Below are positions 35,304-43,702 of a DNA stretch of 64,000 nucleotides, in pieces. Every line of letters starts with the position of its first letter. Positions within the stretch are counted from its first letter, which is position 1. Source of the DNA: SAR92 clade bacterium H455. Its GTDB lineage: Bacteria > Pseudomonadota > Gammaproteobacteria > Pseudomonadales > Porticoccaceae. The stretch is taken from contig CP103416.1 of NCBI GenBank assembly GCA_024802545.1, forward strand, positions 2,542,001 to 2,606,000. The letters run 5' to 3'. The translations under genes were made by a program, and so were the position numbers. Below the pieces are notes generated by a model, which worked only from the letters and a program-made list of their open reading frames with translations, did not search any database and was not told the DNA's origin.

Positions 35304-36106
35304 GCATTCACGAAAACCGCGCTGGACGCATCAACTGTTTATTAATTGCCGGCGGCGTCTGGCACGACATTGACCATGCGCGACTGGAGTTATTGAAACT
35401 GCTCTCGGAAGACGATCGTTTTCGAGTTCGGGTTTTTGAAGACTATGAAAATATTCAGGCGCTTGAAGAAGCAGACTTTATTGTTAGCTATACCTGCAAT
35501 GTGGTGCCCTCTCTCGGCGCTCAGGAAGCGCTTAAAGCTTGGGTTGAACGAGGCGGTCGCTGGTATGCACTGCACGGCACCAATTCAATTATTCGACTGA
35601 TGTCTAGTGGCCTTTACGGCACGCCTGAATGGGCGCCACTGTTTGTGGAAACCCTCGGCTCTATGTTCCGCTCACATCCACCGATTGCGCCTTACACTGT
35701 CTCTGTAGCGGATTCCGATCACCCCTTAGCTCAGGGGATTGAACCCTTTGAGTCAGACGATGAACTCTATCTGATGAAAACCTATGGCGACCTCCACGTT
35801 ATTCTGGATACAGAGTACGGCGGCAAGGCGGAAGGCTTCGAAGAAGATGAGTGGGAACATGCTCGTCACCCAGTGTTTTATACCCACAAGGTTGGCGAGG
35901 GCGAAGTGCTCTATTTAACCCTGGGTCACTGCCGTCACCACCACGACATGCAGCCAATGATGGACTACTGGCCGACGATGGACCGCGGTTCATGGGACTT
36001 GCCAGTGTTTTACCAGCTGCTAAGACGGGGTATTCAATGGGCCATCGAGCCTATAGATAAAGAGACATCGAATGCTATGGCTAAAGCCCGCGCTGCTGTT
36101 GAGTAG
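35300..36106 (+). CDS. ThuA-like domain protein
   Basis: 268 residues of the glutamine-amidotransferase-like ThuA fold. Support comes from FIVSYTCNVVPSLGAQEALKAWVERGGRWYALHGTNS and the C-terminal PVFYTHKVGEGEVLYLTLGHCRHH, the typical final part of ThuA domains. ThuA proteins are linked to trehalose/sugar catabolism in rhizobia, and many are found with oxidoreductases and unknown substrates. Translationally coupled to the Rieske oxygenase (4-bp overlap), which is an uncommon partnership. Function unknown. Confidence 0.8.
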   Translation: MSIHENRAGRINCLLIAGGVWHDIDHARLELLKLLSEDDRFRVRVFEDYENIQALEEADFIVSYTCNVVPSLGAQEALKAWVERGGRWYALHGTNSIIRLMSSGLYGTPEWAPLFVETLGSMFRSHPPIAPYTVSVADSDHPLAQGIEPFESDDELYLMKTYGDLHVILDTEYGGKAEGFEEDEWEHARHPVFYTHKVGEGEVLYLTLGHCRHHHDMQPMMDYWPTMDRGSWDLPVFYQLLRRGIQWAIEPIDKETSNAMAKARAAVE

Positions 36107-36126
36107 TGTTTAAAATTGACAAATAT

Positions 36127-36160
36127 AAAAAAAGGGACATTTTCAAATGTCCCTTTTTTT
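36127..36160. terminator. Bidirectional terminator between ThuA-like gene and P450
   Basis: A-run, GGGACATTT (36134-36142), TC, AAATGTCCC (36145-36153), T-run. It serves the convergent transcripts of the ThuA-like gene and of the P450 operon. Confidence 0.85.
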
Positions 36161-36177
36161 ATACTTCAATTCTAGCA

Positions 36178-37377
36178 TTACCACCGTAACTTTAACTCGT
36201 TGACCACACCCACAATACCGCTGCTAAAGCTAATAGGGCTGCTTTCATCTACTTCAAATTCAGGAATGCGTTTGAGAAATTCTTCAATCGCAATGCGCAA
36301 TTCAACCCGCGCCAAATTTTTCCCTGGACAGGTATGAGCGCCGCGACCAAAGGTCAGGCTATTGCCCTGCTTGCGCCCAAACTCCAGATTCACTGCATTG
36401 GGGGTAAAGCTATTATCCATACCCGCCAGTGGCGTTGGCGCGGCGATCATATCACCCGCCTTTAACTGCACACCGTGAAACTCCATATCCTCGGTCACTT
36501 CTCTGGCTACAGTAACCAGCGGAAAGCGCCTTAAAATCTCTTCCACCGCTTCGCTCACGCTCACTTCGCCCTGAGATATCTGACGGCGATGGGATGGGTT
36601 GCGGGCCAAAAACAAAAATACAAAACCGAGCAGATTCACCACCGTATCCACGCCAGCAATAAATACCTGGATGGAGAGCTTAATCGCTTCCTCACGAGTC
36701 AGTCGGCGGCCATTGGTTTCCGTATTAATCATGCGACTAAGCATATCCGTGCCATCTTGACCCATGCGTTGATCCACATAGGGGGCAATATAATCCTTAA
36801 GATTTTGCAGTGCATCGGCAAAGCTAATACTGCCATCAGGACGAATTAACTGGTCGGTCCAATACTTGGTCTGCGGTATATCCTCTTCCGGCAAATCCAT
36901 CATCGATAGAAACACGCGTATCGGCAGAATATCGGCAAAGTCACTGGTGAAGTTACATTCGCCCTTCTCGGCAAATCCATCGATCAACGAGGTAACAATA
37001 CCGCGGATATCATCGCCCATGGCATTCACCGCAGCAGGAGCAATAGTCTGATTCAAGGTCTTGCGATAAAAGTGATGTTCCGGGGGATCTATGGTCGTGG
37101 GCAGCAGACCATGGTCGGCGCTATGGCTCTTGGGGATAATAATGCTACGGCTGGAAAAACGCGTGAAGTCAGTGAGCACCTCTTCGATGATTGCCGATCG
37201 GGTCGGCAGCCAATGGCCTTCGTTGGCCATGGTCCAGACTAGAGGGCAGGAATCATCTTCCTGTAGCAGAGTCGCCCAGGCCAGATGAAAGTCAGCATCC
37301 AAGCCCGGCGGTGTGTAGATATTAAAATCTCTGATTAAGCTTTCAGGAATATGAGCTGGAATCACCGTATCAGTCAT
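36178..37377 (-). CDS. Cytochrome P450, P450cam (CYP101)-like
   Basis: 399-residue soluble bacterial P450. The heme loop is FGRGAHTCPG with Cys350. The acid-alcohol pair Asp244-Thr245 lies in FIAGVDTVVNLLGF. Long stretches resemble P450cam (LPEEDIPQTKYWTDQ, RPDGSISFADA, EFHGVQLKAGD). By eye the position of camphor-anchoring Tyr96 is His89, so the substrate is probably not camphor. It should take electrons from a putidaredoxin-like ferredoxin and its reductase, both encoded at 14-15.7 kb and not adjacent. Followed upstream by an SDR 3 bp away, which would oxidise the new alcohol. Confidence 0.93.
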   Translation of the reverse strand: MTDTVIPAHIPESLIRDFNIYTPPGLDADFHLAWATLLQEDDSCPLVWTMANEGHWLPTRSAIIEEVLTDFTRFSSRSIIIPKSHSADHGLLPTTIDPPEHHFYRKTLNQTIAPAAVNAMGDDIRGIVTSLIDGFAEKGECNFTSDFADILPIRVFLSMMDLPEEDIPQTKYWTDQLIRPDGSISFADALQNLKDYIAPYVDQRMGQDGTDMLSRMINTETNGRRLTREEAIKLSIQVFIAGVDTVVNLLGFVFLFLARNPSHRRQISQGEVSVSEAVEEILRRFPLVTVAREVTEDMEFHGVQLKAGDMIAAPTPLAGMDNSFTPNAVNLEFGRKQGNSLTFGRGAHTCPGKNLARVELRIAIEEFLKRIPEFEVDESSPISFSSGIVGVVNELKLRW

Positions 37378-37380
37378 AAT

Positions 37381-38151
37381 CTACCCCAGGCGAATCGAGT
37401 GCGCCGCATCTGCTGTGACAACCGAACCGCTCATATAACTTGCTGCTTGACTGGCCAGCAGCAAGATAGCGCCATCCAGCTCCGATAGAGATCCTGCGCG
37501 CCCCAGGGGAAGATTAGCCAGATCCGCCTGACCCGCTGGCGTCTCGTAATAGTCCGCCACCATATCCGTATAGAGAAATCCGGGAGCCAGAGCGTTAACG
37601 CGAATATCGTGTTCGGCCAACTCATGGCCCATAACACTGGTCAGCTGATTGACCGCGGCTTTCGACGCGCTGTAATGGGTCAGCCCCTTAAAGGAAGACA
37701 CAGCGCAGATAGACGAGATATTAATAATATTACCCGACTTGCCCGCTGCAACCATACGCTGTGCACCTTCCTGAGCCAGGTTAAACACGCCCTTAATATT
37801 TACCGTCAAGACGTTGTCCCACATGGACTCTTGCATCTCTAAAAAGGGTTGTGCACCTGTTGCACCAGCATTACAGACAATAATATCCGGGGTGCCAAAG
37901 GCTTGTTCTGCCAGATCATAGCCGGCTTTAACCGAGGCGCGATCAGTGACATCCATGGCCACGGCCAACGCTTTTCCGCCCTTGGCGACGATCCGCTCGG
38001 CGAGACTATCGAGCAGCTCTGTTCTCCGCGCAGCACAGATTACGGAAACGCCATGAGAGGCGAGCATTTCTGCAATATGTTCACCCAAACCACTGGAGGC
38101 GCCACTGACTAAAGCAACCCGGCCCTTTACGGAAAATATAGTATCTGTCAC
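37381..38151 (-). CDS. SDR family oxidoreductase 2 (partner of P450)
   Basis: 256-residue SDR. It shows SGASSGLGEHIAEM (NAD(P) loop), NAGATG, ISSICAV (Ser), HYSASK (Tyr, Lys) and SGSVVTADAAHS at the end. It is 3 bp upstream of the P450 in the same direction, so the two are almost certainly cotranscribed; hydroxylation by the P450 and oxidation by this enzyme to the ketone is the natural reading, as for camC/camD in the camphor pathway, although CamD is not an SDR. Confidence 0.88.
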   Translation of the reverse strand: MTDTIFSVKGRVALVSGASSGLGEHIAEMLASHGVSVICAARRTELLDSLAERIVAKGGKALAVAMDVTDRASVKAGYDLAEQAFGTPDIIVCNAGATGAQPFLEMQESMWDNVLTVNIKGVFNLAQEGAQRMVAAGKSGNIINISSICAVSSFKGLTHYSASKAAVNQLTSVMGHELAEHDIRVNALAPGFLYTDMVADYYETPAGQADLANLPLGRAGSLSELDGAILLLASQAASYMSGSVVTADAAHSIRLG

Positions 38152-38189
38152 AAGATTTACCTTTTATTATTATTTGGCTCTTTAACTAC

Positions 38190-38272
38190 AGAGCGCTTTA
38201 TTTCAGCGACTTTTTAACTAAACAGTTTTTTAACTAAGTGCCTTTTTAACTAAATAGCTATTTAGTTAAAAA
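38190..38272. repeat. AT-rich tandem repeats with a 30-bp perfect palindrome
   Basis: Copies of TTTTTAACTAA occur at about 38210, 38226 and 38243. The last forms TTTTTAACTAAATAG/CTATTTAGTTAAAAA (38243-38272), a 30-bp perfect dyad without loop. It could be a bidirectional terminator or an operator between two minus-strand SDR genes. Confidence 0.75.
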
Positions 38273-38293
38273 ATAAATGTCTTATCCAGCGCT

Positions 38294-39055
38294 CTAAAAC
38301 TGGATTCGCTTAGTGAAGCCACCGTCAATAACCACATTGGTTCCGCTCGTATAACCGGAAAGCGGACTCAGCAAGAGTGCAACCTGAACACAAACTTCTT
38401 CAGGTGAGCCCATACGTCCAGCAGGAATATTGGCTACGGTGCCATCATAAATTTCAGGCATGGCCGCGCGAATATCTTCCCAAGCGCCACCTTTAAAATA
38501 GATTGGCCCCGGGCTTACGCTGTTGACGCGAATGCCTGCTGGTGCCAATTCCTGAGCCAGATTGCCGAAGTAATTCAGCAGTGCTGCTTTCATTGCGCCA
38601 TAGGGCACGGCACCGGCAAAGGCTTCCAGAGAAGCGGTTGAGCCAATGCTAACAATTGAGCCACAGTCTGAAGCTTCCAGATAAGGCTTAACCGCATTGA
38701 CAGCTTTCCAGCTGGCCAGCACGTCGGCTTCGAAGTTACTTCTCCAGCCAGACTCTTCGTTGTCGGCACCACCGGCACTGACATTGGCAACAAAACCATC
38801 GACGCCACCCAGGGCTTCGGCACAGGCTTTAATCCAGGCTTCAAGTGAAGCGCTATCAGTGACATCGACCACTTCACCGTGAGCCTTGACGCCCATAGCT
38901 TGGATCGCGGCAACCGCAACAGTGACTTCGTCGGCGTTGCGCGCACAGATACCCACATCACAGCCCTCGGCAGCGAGGGTTTTGGCCAGTGCAAAACCAA
39001 TGCCTTTTGATGAGCCGGTAATTAATACTGTTTTATTCTTTAACTGAAGATCCAT
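38294..39055 (-). CDS. SDR family oxidoreductase 3
   Basis: 253-residue SDR. It shows ITGSSKGIGFALAK, the catalytic Ser in SIGSTAS, PYGAMK with the Tyr/Lys pair, and SGTNVVIDGGFTK at the C-terminus. The variant FVANVSAG replaces the usual NNAG. It lies 53 bp downstream of an acyl-CoA dehydrogenase on the same strand. Likely oxidises a hydroxyacyl intermediate; substrate not known. Confidence 0.87.
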   Translation of the reverse strand: MDLQLKNKTVLITGSSKGIGFALAKTLAAEGCDVGICARNADEVTVAVAAIQAMGVKAHGEVVDVTDSASLEAWIKACAEALGGVDGFVANVSAGGADNEESGWRSNFEADVLASWKAVNAVKPYLEASDCGSIVSIGSTASLEAFAGAVPYGAMKAALLNYFGNLAQELAPAGIRVNSVSPGPIYFKGGAWEDIRAAMPEIYDGTVANIPAGRMGSPEEVCVQVALLLSPLSGYTSGTNVVIDGGFTKRIQF

Positions 39056-39108
39056 GGTGATCGTTCCTTATTATTATTCGAATGTAATTTAGTTAGCTCT
39101 CGTGTTGA

Positions 39109-40266
39109 TCAAGAGGGCTCCACACTTAATTGAGTACTTAGCTGCGAGTAGCGCGACAGGTGAGAATCTCTAGAGCCAAACATGACCCCTATCACCGCCA
39201 AGCGTTTAAAATAATGTCCGACACTAAACTCGTCGGTTGTGCCTATGCCACCATGGAGCTGCACCGCGTTGTGAGAAACATAGCGACCAGCCTTACCCAC
39301 CTTGGCCTTAAGTGCCGCAACACACTGTTCAGCATCGGCCGCGTTGTTATCTAATTTCCACGCCGTAGCCATCAGCAACGAACGGGTTAATTCAATTTCC
39401 ATAAACATATCGACCATGCGATGACGCAAGACCTGGAATCCAGAAATCGACTGCCCGAACTGCTTGCGCTGTTTGGTGTAATCCACCGTGGCGGTTAACA
39501 GAGCATCCATGGCTCCCACCGCTTCGGCACAGACCGCTAGCATGGCGCGAGAAAACACCGGTGTTGCTATAGCAAAGCCATTGTTCAACTCACCCACCAG
39601 GGCTTCGGACATCACAGCAACATTCTCCAGCTGCAACTCAGAGGCAGAGCGACCGTCATAGGTTTTATAATTTTTTAAACTAAGGCCCGGGGTATCTTTG
39701 CTGACGAAAAACAGACTGATACCAGAACTAGGGCCTTTCTCAGCAGCGCCAGTACGCGCCGAGATAACAAAGCAATCTGCTTCTGGACCATTGAGTACCA
39801 CTGTCTTTTTGCCGTTGAGCACAAAGCCATCGGCACTCGCCTCAGCAGTGGTCTGAACATAAGTGGGATCCGCAACACCGCCCTCTTCTAAATAGCCAAA
39901 TGCACCCTGTAATTCACCGGCAATTAAACCCGATAGATACTGCTCTTTAACAGTAGGCTGAGCGCCAGCTTCGACAAGGCCACCAACCAATACAACGGAC
40001 TCAAGATAGGGTTCTAAGACCAGGTACTTGCCAAACTGTTCGCACAGAATCATGGTCTCCAGAGCACCGCCGCCGAAGCCATCGGACTCTTCTTTAAAGG
40101 TCATCGCCAGCCAACCCAGCTCGGCAAAGGTCTGCCATTGATCAGCATCGAACCCGCTGGCCTGCTTAACAGCGGTTTGGCGGCTATCGAAACTGTAGTT
40201 GTCACGAAGGTAACGCTCTGCGCTATCGCGCAACATGTTTTGCTCTTCGCTGTATTCAATAAACAT
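39109..40266 (-). CDS. Acyl-CoA dehydrogenase 1
   Basis: 385-residue FAD acyl-CoA dehydrogenase: N-terminal helical domain, FGYLEEGG flavin-side region, and C-terminal QLHGGIGTTDEFSVGHYFKRL near the end. Located directly next to a second, dissimilar dehydrogenase (40.3 kb). Such adjacent unlike pairs often assemble as alpha2beta2 enzymes acting on steroid or branched side chains (family knowledge), which is plausible here. Confidence 0.88.
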   Translation of the reverse strand: MFIEYSEEQNMLRDSAERYLRDNYSFDSRQTAVKQASGFDADQWQTFAELGWLAMTFKEESDGFGGGALETMILCEQFGKYLVLEPYLESVVLVGGLVEAGAQPTVKEQYLSGLIAGELQGAFGYLEEGGVADPTYVQTTAEASADGFVLNGKKTVVLNGPEADCFVISARTGAAEKGPSSGISLFFVSKDTPGLSLKNYKTYDGRSASELQLENVAVMSEALVGELNNGFAIATPVFSRAMLAVCAEAVGAMDALLTATVDYTKQRKQFGQSISGFQVLRHRMVDMFMEIELTRSLLMATAWKLDNNAADAEQCVAALKAKVGKAGRYVSHNAVQLHGGIGTTDEFSVGHYFKRLAVIGVMFGSRDSHLSRYSQLSTQLSVEPS

Positions 40267-40342
40267 TCAATTTCCTATTTCTGTTTCTGCTTTTTATTCT
40301 ATTTTCTAACTAACACTAAAAACTGGCTGTTAAATCTAACCG

Positions 40343-41530
40343 CTAAAGATGCAATACCCGCTTGGCGATAATGTCGCGCTGGATTTCAGCGGATCCGCCA
40401 TAAATGGTTGCGGCACGGTTATTGATATATTCGGCCATGGTGGTGAGACCACAGCTAGGGCCGATGGCCTCCCCTTCAAATCCGGGCAGTAGTGCATCAA
40501 GCTGTTTCACAAAAGTATGTTCCGCCATCATTTCGACACTCAGTTCATTAAAGCGCTGGCCGATTTCGGTGCCCATTACCTTGATCAATGACGACAGTGC
40601 ACCGGCATTACCGCCAGCGACAAAGGCGCCTTTAACCCGCAGTTCGGTAAACTCCAGTGCCAGTGCATCAACCGCAACATCGGCCAATTTAGCCTGAAAT
40701 ACAGGGTTATCTTTCCACAGGCCGCCGTCGGCAGAGAGTTGTGTGCTGGCCTGGAGGTCAATTTTCGCCATCTGTTTTTTGTGGTCGATGGTGAAGTTAT
40801 GGCCGCCGCGCTCAAACTCCAGCAACGACTTGGCCACATCCCAACCCTGATTTTCTGCGCCAACTAAATTGGCCGCAGGAACCCGCACATCATCGAAATA
40901 GACCTGGCACTGCTCAACAGTGCCGTCGAGACCCACTATGGGCTCAACCGATAAACCCTTGGCGTCCATATCGACGAGAATAAAGCTGATGCCGGCCTGG
41001 GGCTTACCCTCTTTTGAGGTGCGCACCAGGCAGAAAATTTTGTTCGAGTGCTGGGCGTAACTGGTCCAGATTTTTGAACCATTAATAATGTAGTCATCGC
41101 CATCGCGAACCGCGGCGGTCATCAGTGACGCCAGATCAGATCCGGCACCGGGTTCAGAGTAACCTTGACACCAAACATCTTCGCCGGAGAGCATGCGCGG
41201 CAAGTAATAGGCTTTTTGCTCTGCAGTGCCGTAGCGAATCAACATGGGACCGAGCATCTGCAGACCCATGGCAAAGAGCGCAGGGGCATTGGCCAGTTTG
41301 CACTCTTCTTGGAAGATATAGCGCTGACTCAATGTCCAGCCAGTGCCACCATGTTCCTGGGGCCAATCTGGAGCCACCCAGCCTTTGGCGTAGAGAGTTT
41401 TGTGCCAGTCCATGGTTGCATCAAAATCGGCAAACACACTGGTCATCAGTTCACCCGCACGCTTAATCTCTGGGGTCAAAGACTCAGCCAAAAAAGCGCG
41501 GACATCAGTGCGGAAAACATTGTCAGTCAT
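40343..41530 (-). CDS. Acyl-CoA dehydrogenase 2
   Basis: 395-residue acyl-CoA dehydrogenase. It shows CQGYSEPGAGSDLASL and IWTSYAQHSNKIFCLVRT (FAD/substrate side), and a C-terminal IYGGSAEIQRDIIAKRVLHL. Gly takes the position held by the catalytic Glu of medium-chain enzymes, so the base is elsewhere or on the partner subunit. First gene of the 36.2-41.5 kb minus operon, with an exact operator dyad upstream at 41564. Confidence 0.9.
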   Translation of the reverse strand: MTDNVFRTDVRAFLAESLTPEIKRAGELMTSVFADFDATMDWHKTLYAKGWVAPDWPQEHGGTGWTLSQRYIFQEECKLANAPALFAMGLQMLGPMLIRYGTAEQKAYYLPRMLSGEDVWCQGYSEPGAGSDLASLMTAAVRDGDDYIINGSKIWTSYAQHSNKIFCLVRTSKEGKPQAGISFILVDMDAKGLSVEPIVGLDGTVEQCQVYFDDVRVPAANLVGAENQGWDVAKSLLEFERGGHNFTIDHKKQMAKIDLQASTQLSADGGLWKDNPVFQAKLADVAVDALALEFTELRVKGAFVAGGNAGALSSLIKVMGTEIGQRFNELSVEMMAEHTFVKQLDALLPGFEGEAIGPSCGLTTMAEYINNRAATIYGGSAEIQRDIIAKRVLHL

Positions 41531-41563
41531 AATTTATCTCTGTTGAAGTGTGGCCTTTACACT

Positions 41564-41581
41564 AAACAATCAAGCCTGTTT
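41564..41581 (-). promoter_or_regulatory. Exact AAACA-N8-TGTTT dyad upstream of the acyl-CoA dehydrogenase operon
   Basis: AAACAATCAAGCCTGTTT, 34 bp upstream of the start codon at 41530. A TGTAAA (about 41557 downward on the minus strand) could serve as a -10. Confidence 0.6.
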
Positions 41582-41669
41582 TTATTTTATGGCTATAGCC
41601 AAACTAATGCAATGGAAGAAACGTAAACAGACCTCTTGGCAATCTAAATAGTGCTCTCAGCCGCACAAA

Positions 41670-43250
41670 TTAGGCTTCAGATTCAATCAGCGCTTTGACC
41701 TGCTGGCGTAAAACATCCTTGCGCACTTTTCCGGAAGCGGTTTTTCCCAGCTGCTCGCTCAGCTCAATGCGCTGAGGCCACTTTTGTTTGGCCAATCCGC
41801 TCTCCTGTAAAAAGGCTTGCAGCTCGGGCATACCAAAGACTGCTGAGTCACGCATGACCAAAAAGGCACAGACGCCTTCCCCCAATCGCGCATGGGGCAT
41901 AGCAACCACTGCTGCCTCGCTGATCAGGTCGTGGCGGTGCAAGACATCTTCAATTTCACGGGCGGAAATATTTTCGCCACCGCGGATAATGATGTCCTTT
42001 TTGCGATCGGTGATCACAATGGCGCCCTCTGGAGTGATATGGCCTATATCACCCGTGGCAAAGTAACCCTGATTATTGATCGCCTGGCGCGTCTGCTGCT
42101 CTTCCCCATAGCCGAGCATCAGCGCCGGCCCTTTCACTAGGATCTCGCCATCGGCACCCTCGGCAAGAGCTTGACCCTCGTCATCGACAATCAGTACATC
42201 CCAGTTATTGATGCGGCCATCGGTGGTTGCCGCCAGAGATTCCTCTTCAGGCTGCATAAAGCCAACAGTGATCAGTGGCGCTTCAGTGCAACCGTAGACT
42301 CGAAAAGCGCGGCAATTGGCGAATACTTTGTGAGCGTCGGTTATTAGGCTCGGTGGAACAGAGGCCCCGCCGCATGCAAAAAAGCGCAATGTCGGCAGAG
42401 TTAATAAATCCCGCTGGGCTTTCTCCACTAACTCTTGCAGAAATGGCGTGGCACTGACACAGCCTGTGGCGCCGACCTTTTCTATGTAGGCAGCAGCCAG
42501 ATCTACATCCCAGCGCTCCATAAAGGCGGTTTTACAGTTGCTAATAAACGCCTGCTCAATTCCATTGGCAAAACCGGTGATATGAGTCACAGGTGAGGGC
42601 ATTAACATTACATCTCCCTCACCTAGCCCCCAGCCTTCGACGCCATTGTCTACGGCTCTGGAAAGCGACTGGTGGGAGTGCCTCACCGCCTTGGCGCGAC
42701 CAGTGGTTCCGGAGGTGTACATCAGCACCTTGACTGCAGACATATCTGTGGGCTGCTTCGCTGGGACTGGCTCACTGCTCTCTTCAATTAGATTCTCATA
42801 ACGCAGCATCTGGTCATCGGCGGCTGGGTGACGCACTGCGATCACATGCTGCAGGTCCGGAAGCCCAGGCGATAGGCGCTCAATCATTTGCGGAAAGTCG
42901 TAATCTCGATAAGTGCCGGGGATAAACAGACAGCGACAGCGACTGTCGGTAAGAATAAACGCCAACTCGTGATCTCGATAAATAGGTATCACTGGATTAA
43001 CCACCAACCCCAGCCAAACCGCGGCGATATCGATGGCCACGGTCTCCCGCCAGTTGGGCAGCTGAAAGCTAATCACATCACCGGCCTTTAAACCCAGACT
43101 GGAAAGCGATGTGGCCAAGGCCAGAGCCTCCTTAAAAATGCTTTCAAAGCGGATGTGTTCGCCACTTTCCAGATAGATAGCGACCGCCTCGGGCGTGGCG
43201 AGGGCTTTTGCTTCAGCGTAGTCGGCTAGGTTTTTGGTACGTAATCGCAT
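41670..43250 (-). CDS. AMP-forming acyl-CoA synthetase (class I adenylate-forming)
   Basis: 526 residues. AMP/ATP motif MYTSGTTGRAKAVRHSH, the YGCTEAPLI motif, YFATGDIGHITPEG, and RKKDIIIRGGENISAREIED. C-terminal lysine in the KTASGKVRKD motif. Activates a carboxylic acid with CoA, feeding the acyl-CoA dehydrogenases downstream. In sequence it resembles cyclohexane-carboxylate/medium-chain type ligases more than 4-coumarate ligases (weak). Start ATG at 43250; controlled from the intergenic region with an exact dyad at 43369. Confidence 0.9.
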   Translation of the reverse strand: MRLRTKNLADYAEAKALATPEAVAIYLESGEHIRFESIFKEALALATSLSSLGLKAGDVISFQLPNWRETVAIDIAAVWLGLVVNPVIPIYRDHELAFILTDSRCRCLFIPGTYRDYDFPQMIERLSPGLPDLQHVIAVRHPAADDQMLRYENLIEESSEPVPAKQPTDMSAVKVLMYTSGTTGRAKAVRHSHQSLSRAVDNGVEGWGLGEGDVMLMPSPVTHITGFANGIEQAFISNCKTAFMERWDVDLAAAYIEKVGATGCVSATPFLQELVEKAQRDLLTLPTLRFFACGGASVPPSLITDAHKVFANCRAFRVYGCTEAPLITVGFMQPEEESLAATTDGRINNWDVLIVDDEGQALAEGADGEILVKGPALMLGYGEEQQTRQAINNQGYFATGDIGHITPEGAIVITDRKKDIIIRGGENISAREIEDVLHRHDLISEAAVVAMPHARLGEGVCAFLVMRDSAVFGMPELQAFLQESGLAKQKWPQRIELSEQLGKTASGKVRKDVLRQQVKALIESEA

Positions 43251-43368
43251 TGTCGGCCTTAGATTGCTAGTCGGGGTAATTAAATGACTCTGGGCTTAGA
43301 TTGGCCAGCTGGCCATCCTGCTCAATATTGATTTGATCTCACTGGGCTCAAGTTAACCCAGATTATAA

Positions 43369-43386
43369 AAACATTCAATATTGTTT
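43369..43386 (-). promoter_or_regulatory. Exact AAACA-N8-TGTTT dyad upstream of the acyl-CoA ligase
   Basis: AAACATTCAATATTGTTT, with its centre also nearly palindromic, lies 119 bp upstream of the ligase start in the 452-bp divergent region between ligase and TonB receptor genes. No gene is seen in that region. Confidence 0.6.
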
Positions 43387-43584
43387 GTAATTTGATTGTA
43401 CCAGCTGCTTGCCATACCGACTCTTATGGAAAACGTCTCAATCTAGTCAATGACCTAACCTGTCAGGCAACGTTAGATAGGGCAAAAACCAGCCTAGTTT
43501 TAACTAGGTTAGTCGGCAATCAGTTGAATAAAATATGTTGAAATTTGCTAATCAGGGGTTTATATTCCTCAAAGTCAGATTAAA

Positions 43585-43602
43585 AAGCAGTCTCGATTGT
43601 TT
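43585..43602 (+). promoter_or_regulatory. One-mismatch dyad upstream of the TonB receptor gene
   Basis: AAGCAGTCTCGATTGTTT matches the right half exactly and the left with one change; it lies about 100 bp upstream of the TonB receptor start. Only moderate on its own. Confidence 0.4.
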
Positions 43603-43702
43603 TTTGTTTGCAGGGAGAGGAAGAGTACAAATGCCGCCTGTTAAGGCTTTCAGCGCATTTGCATTGAACAAAAATATAATAATGTCCTGAGGGGATAAAT
43701 CG

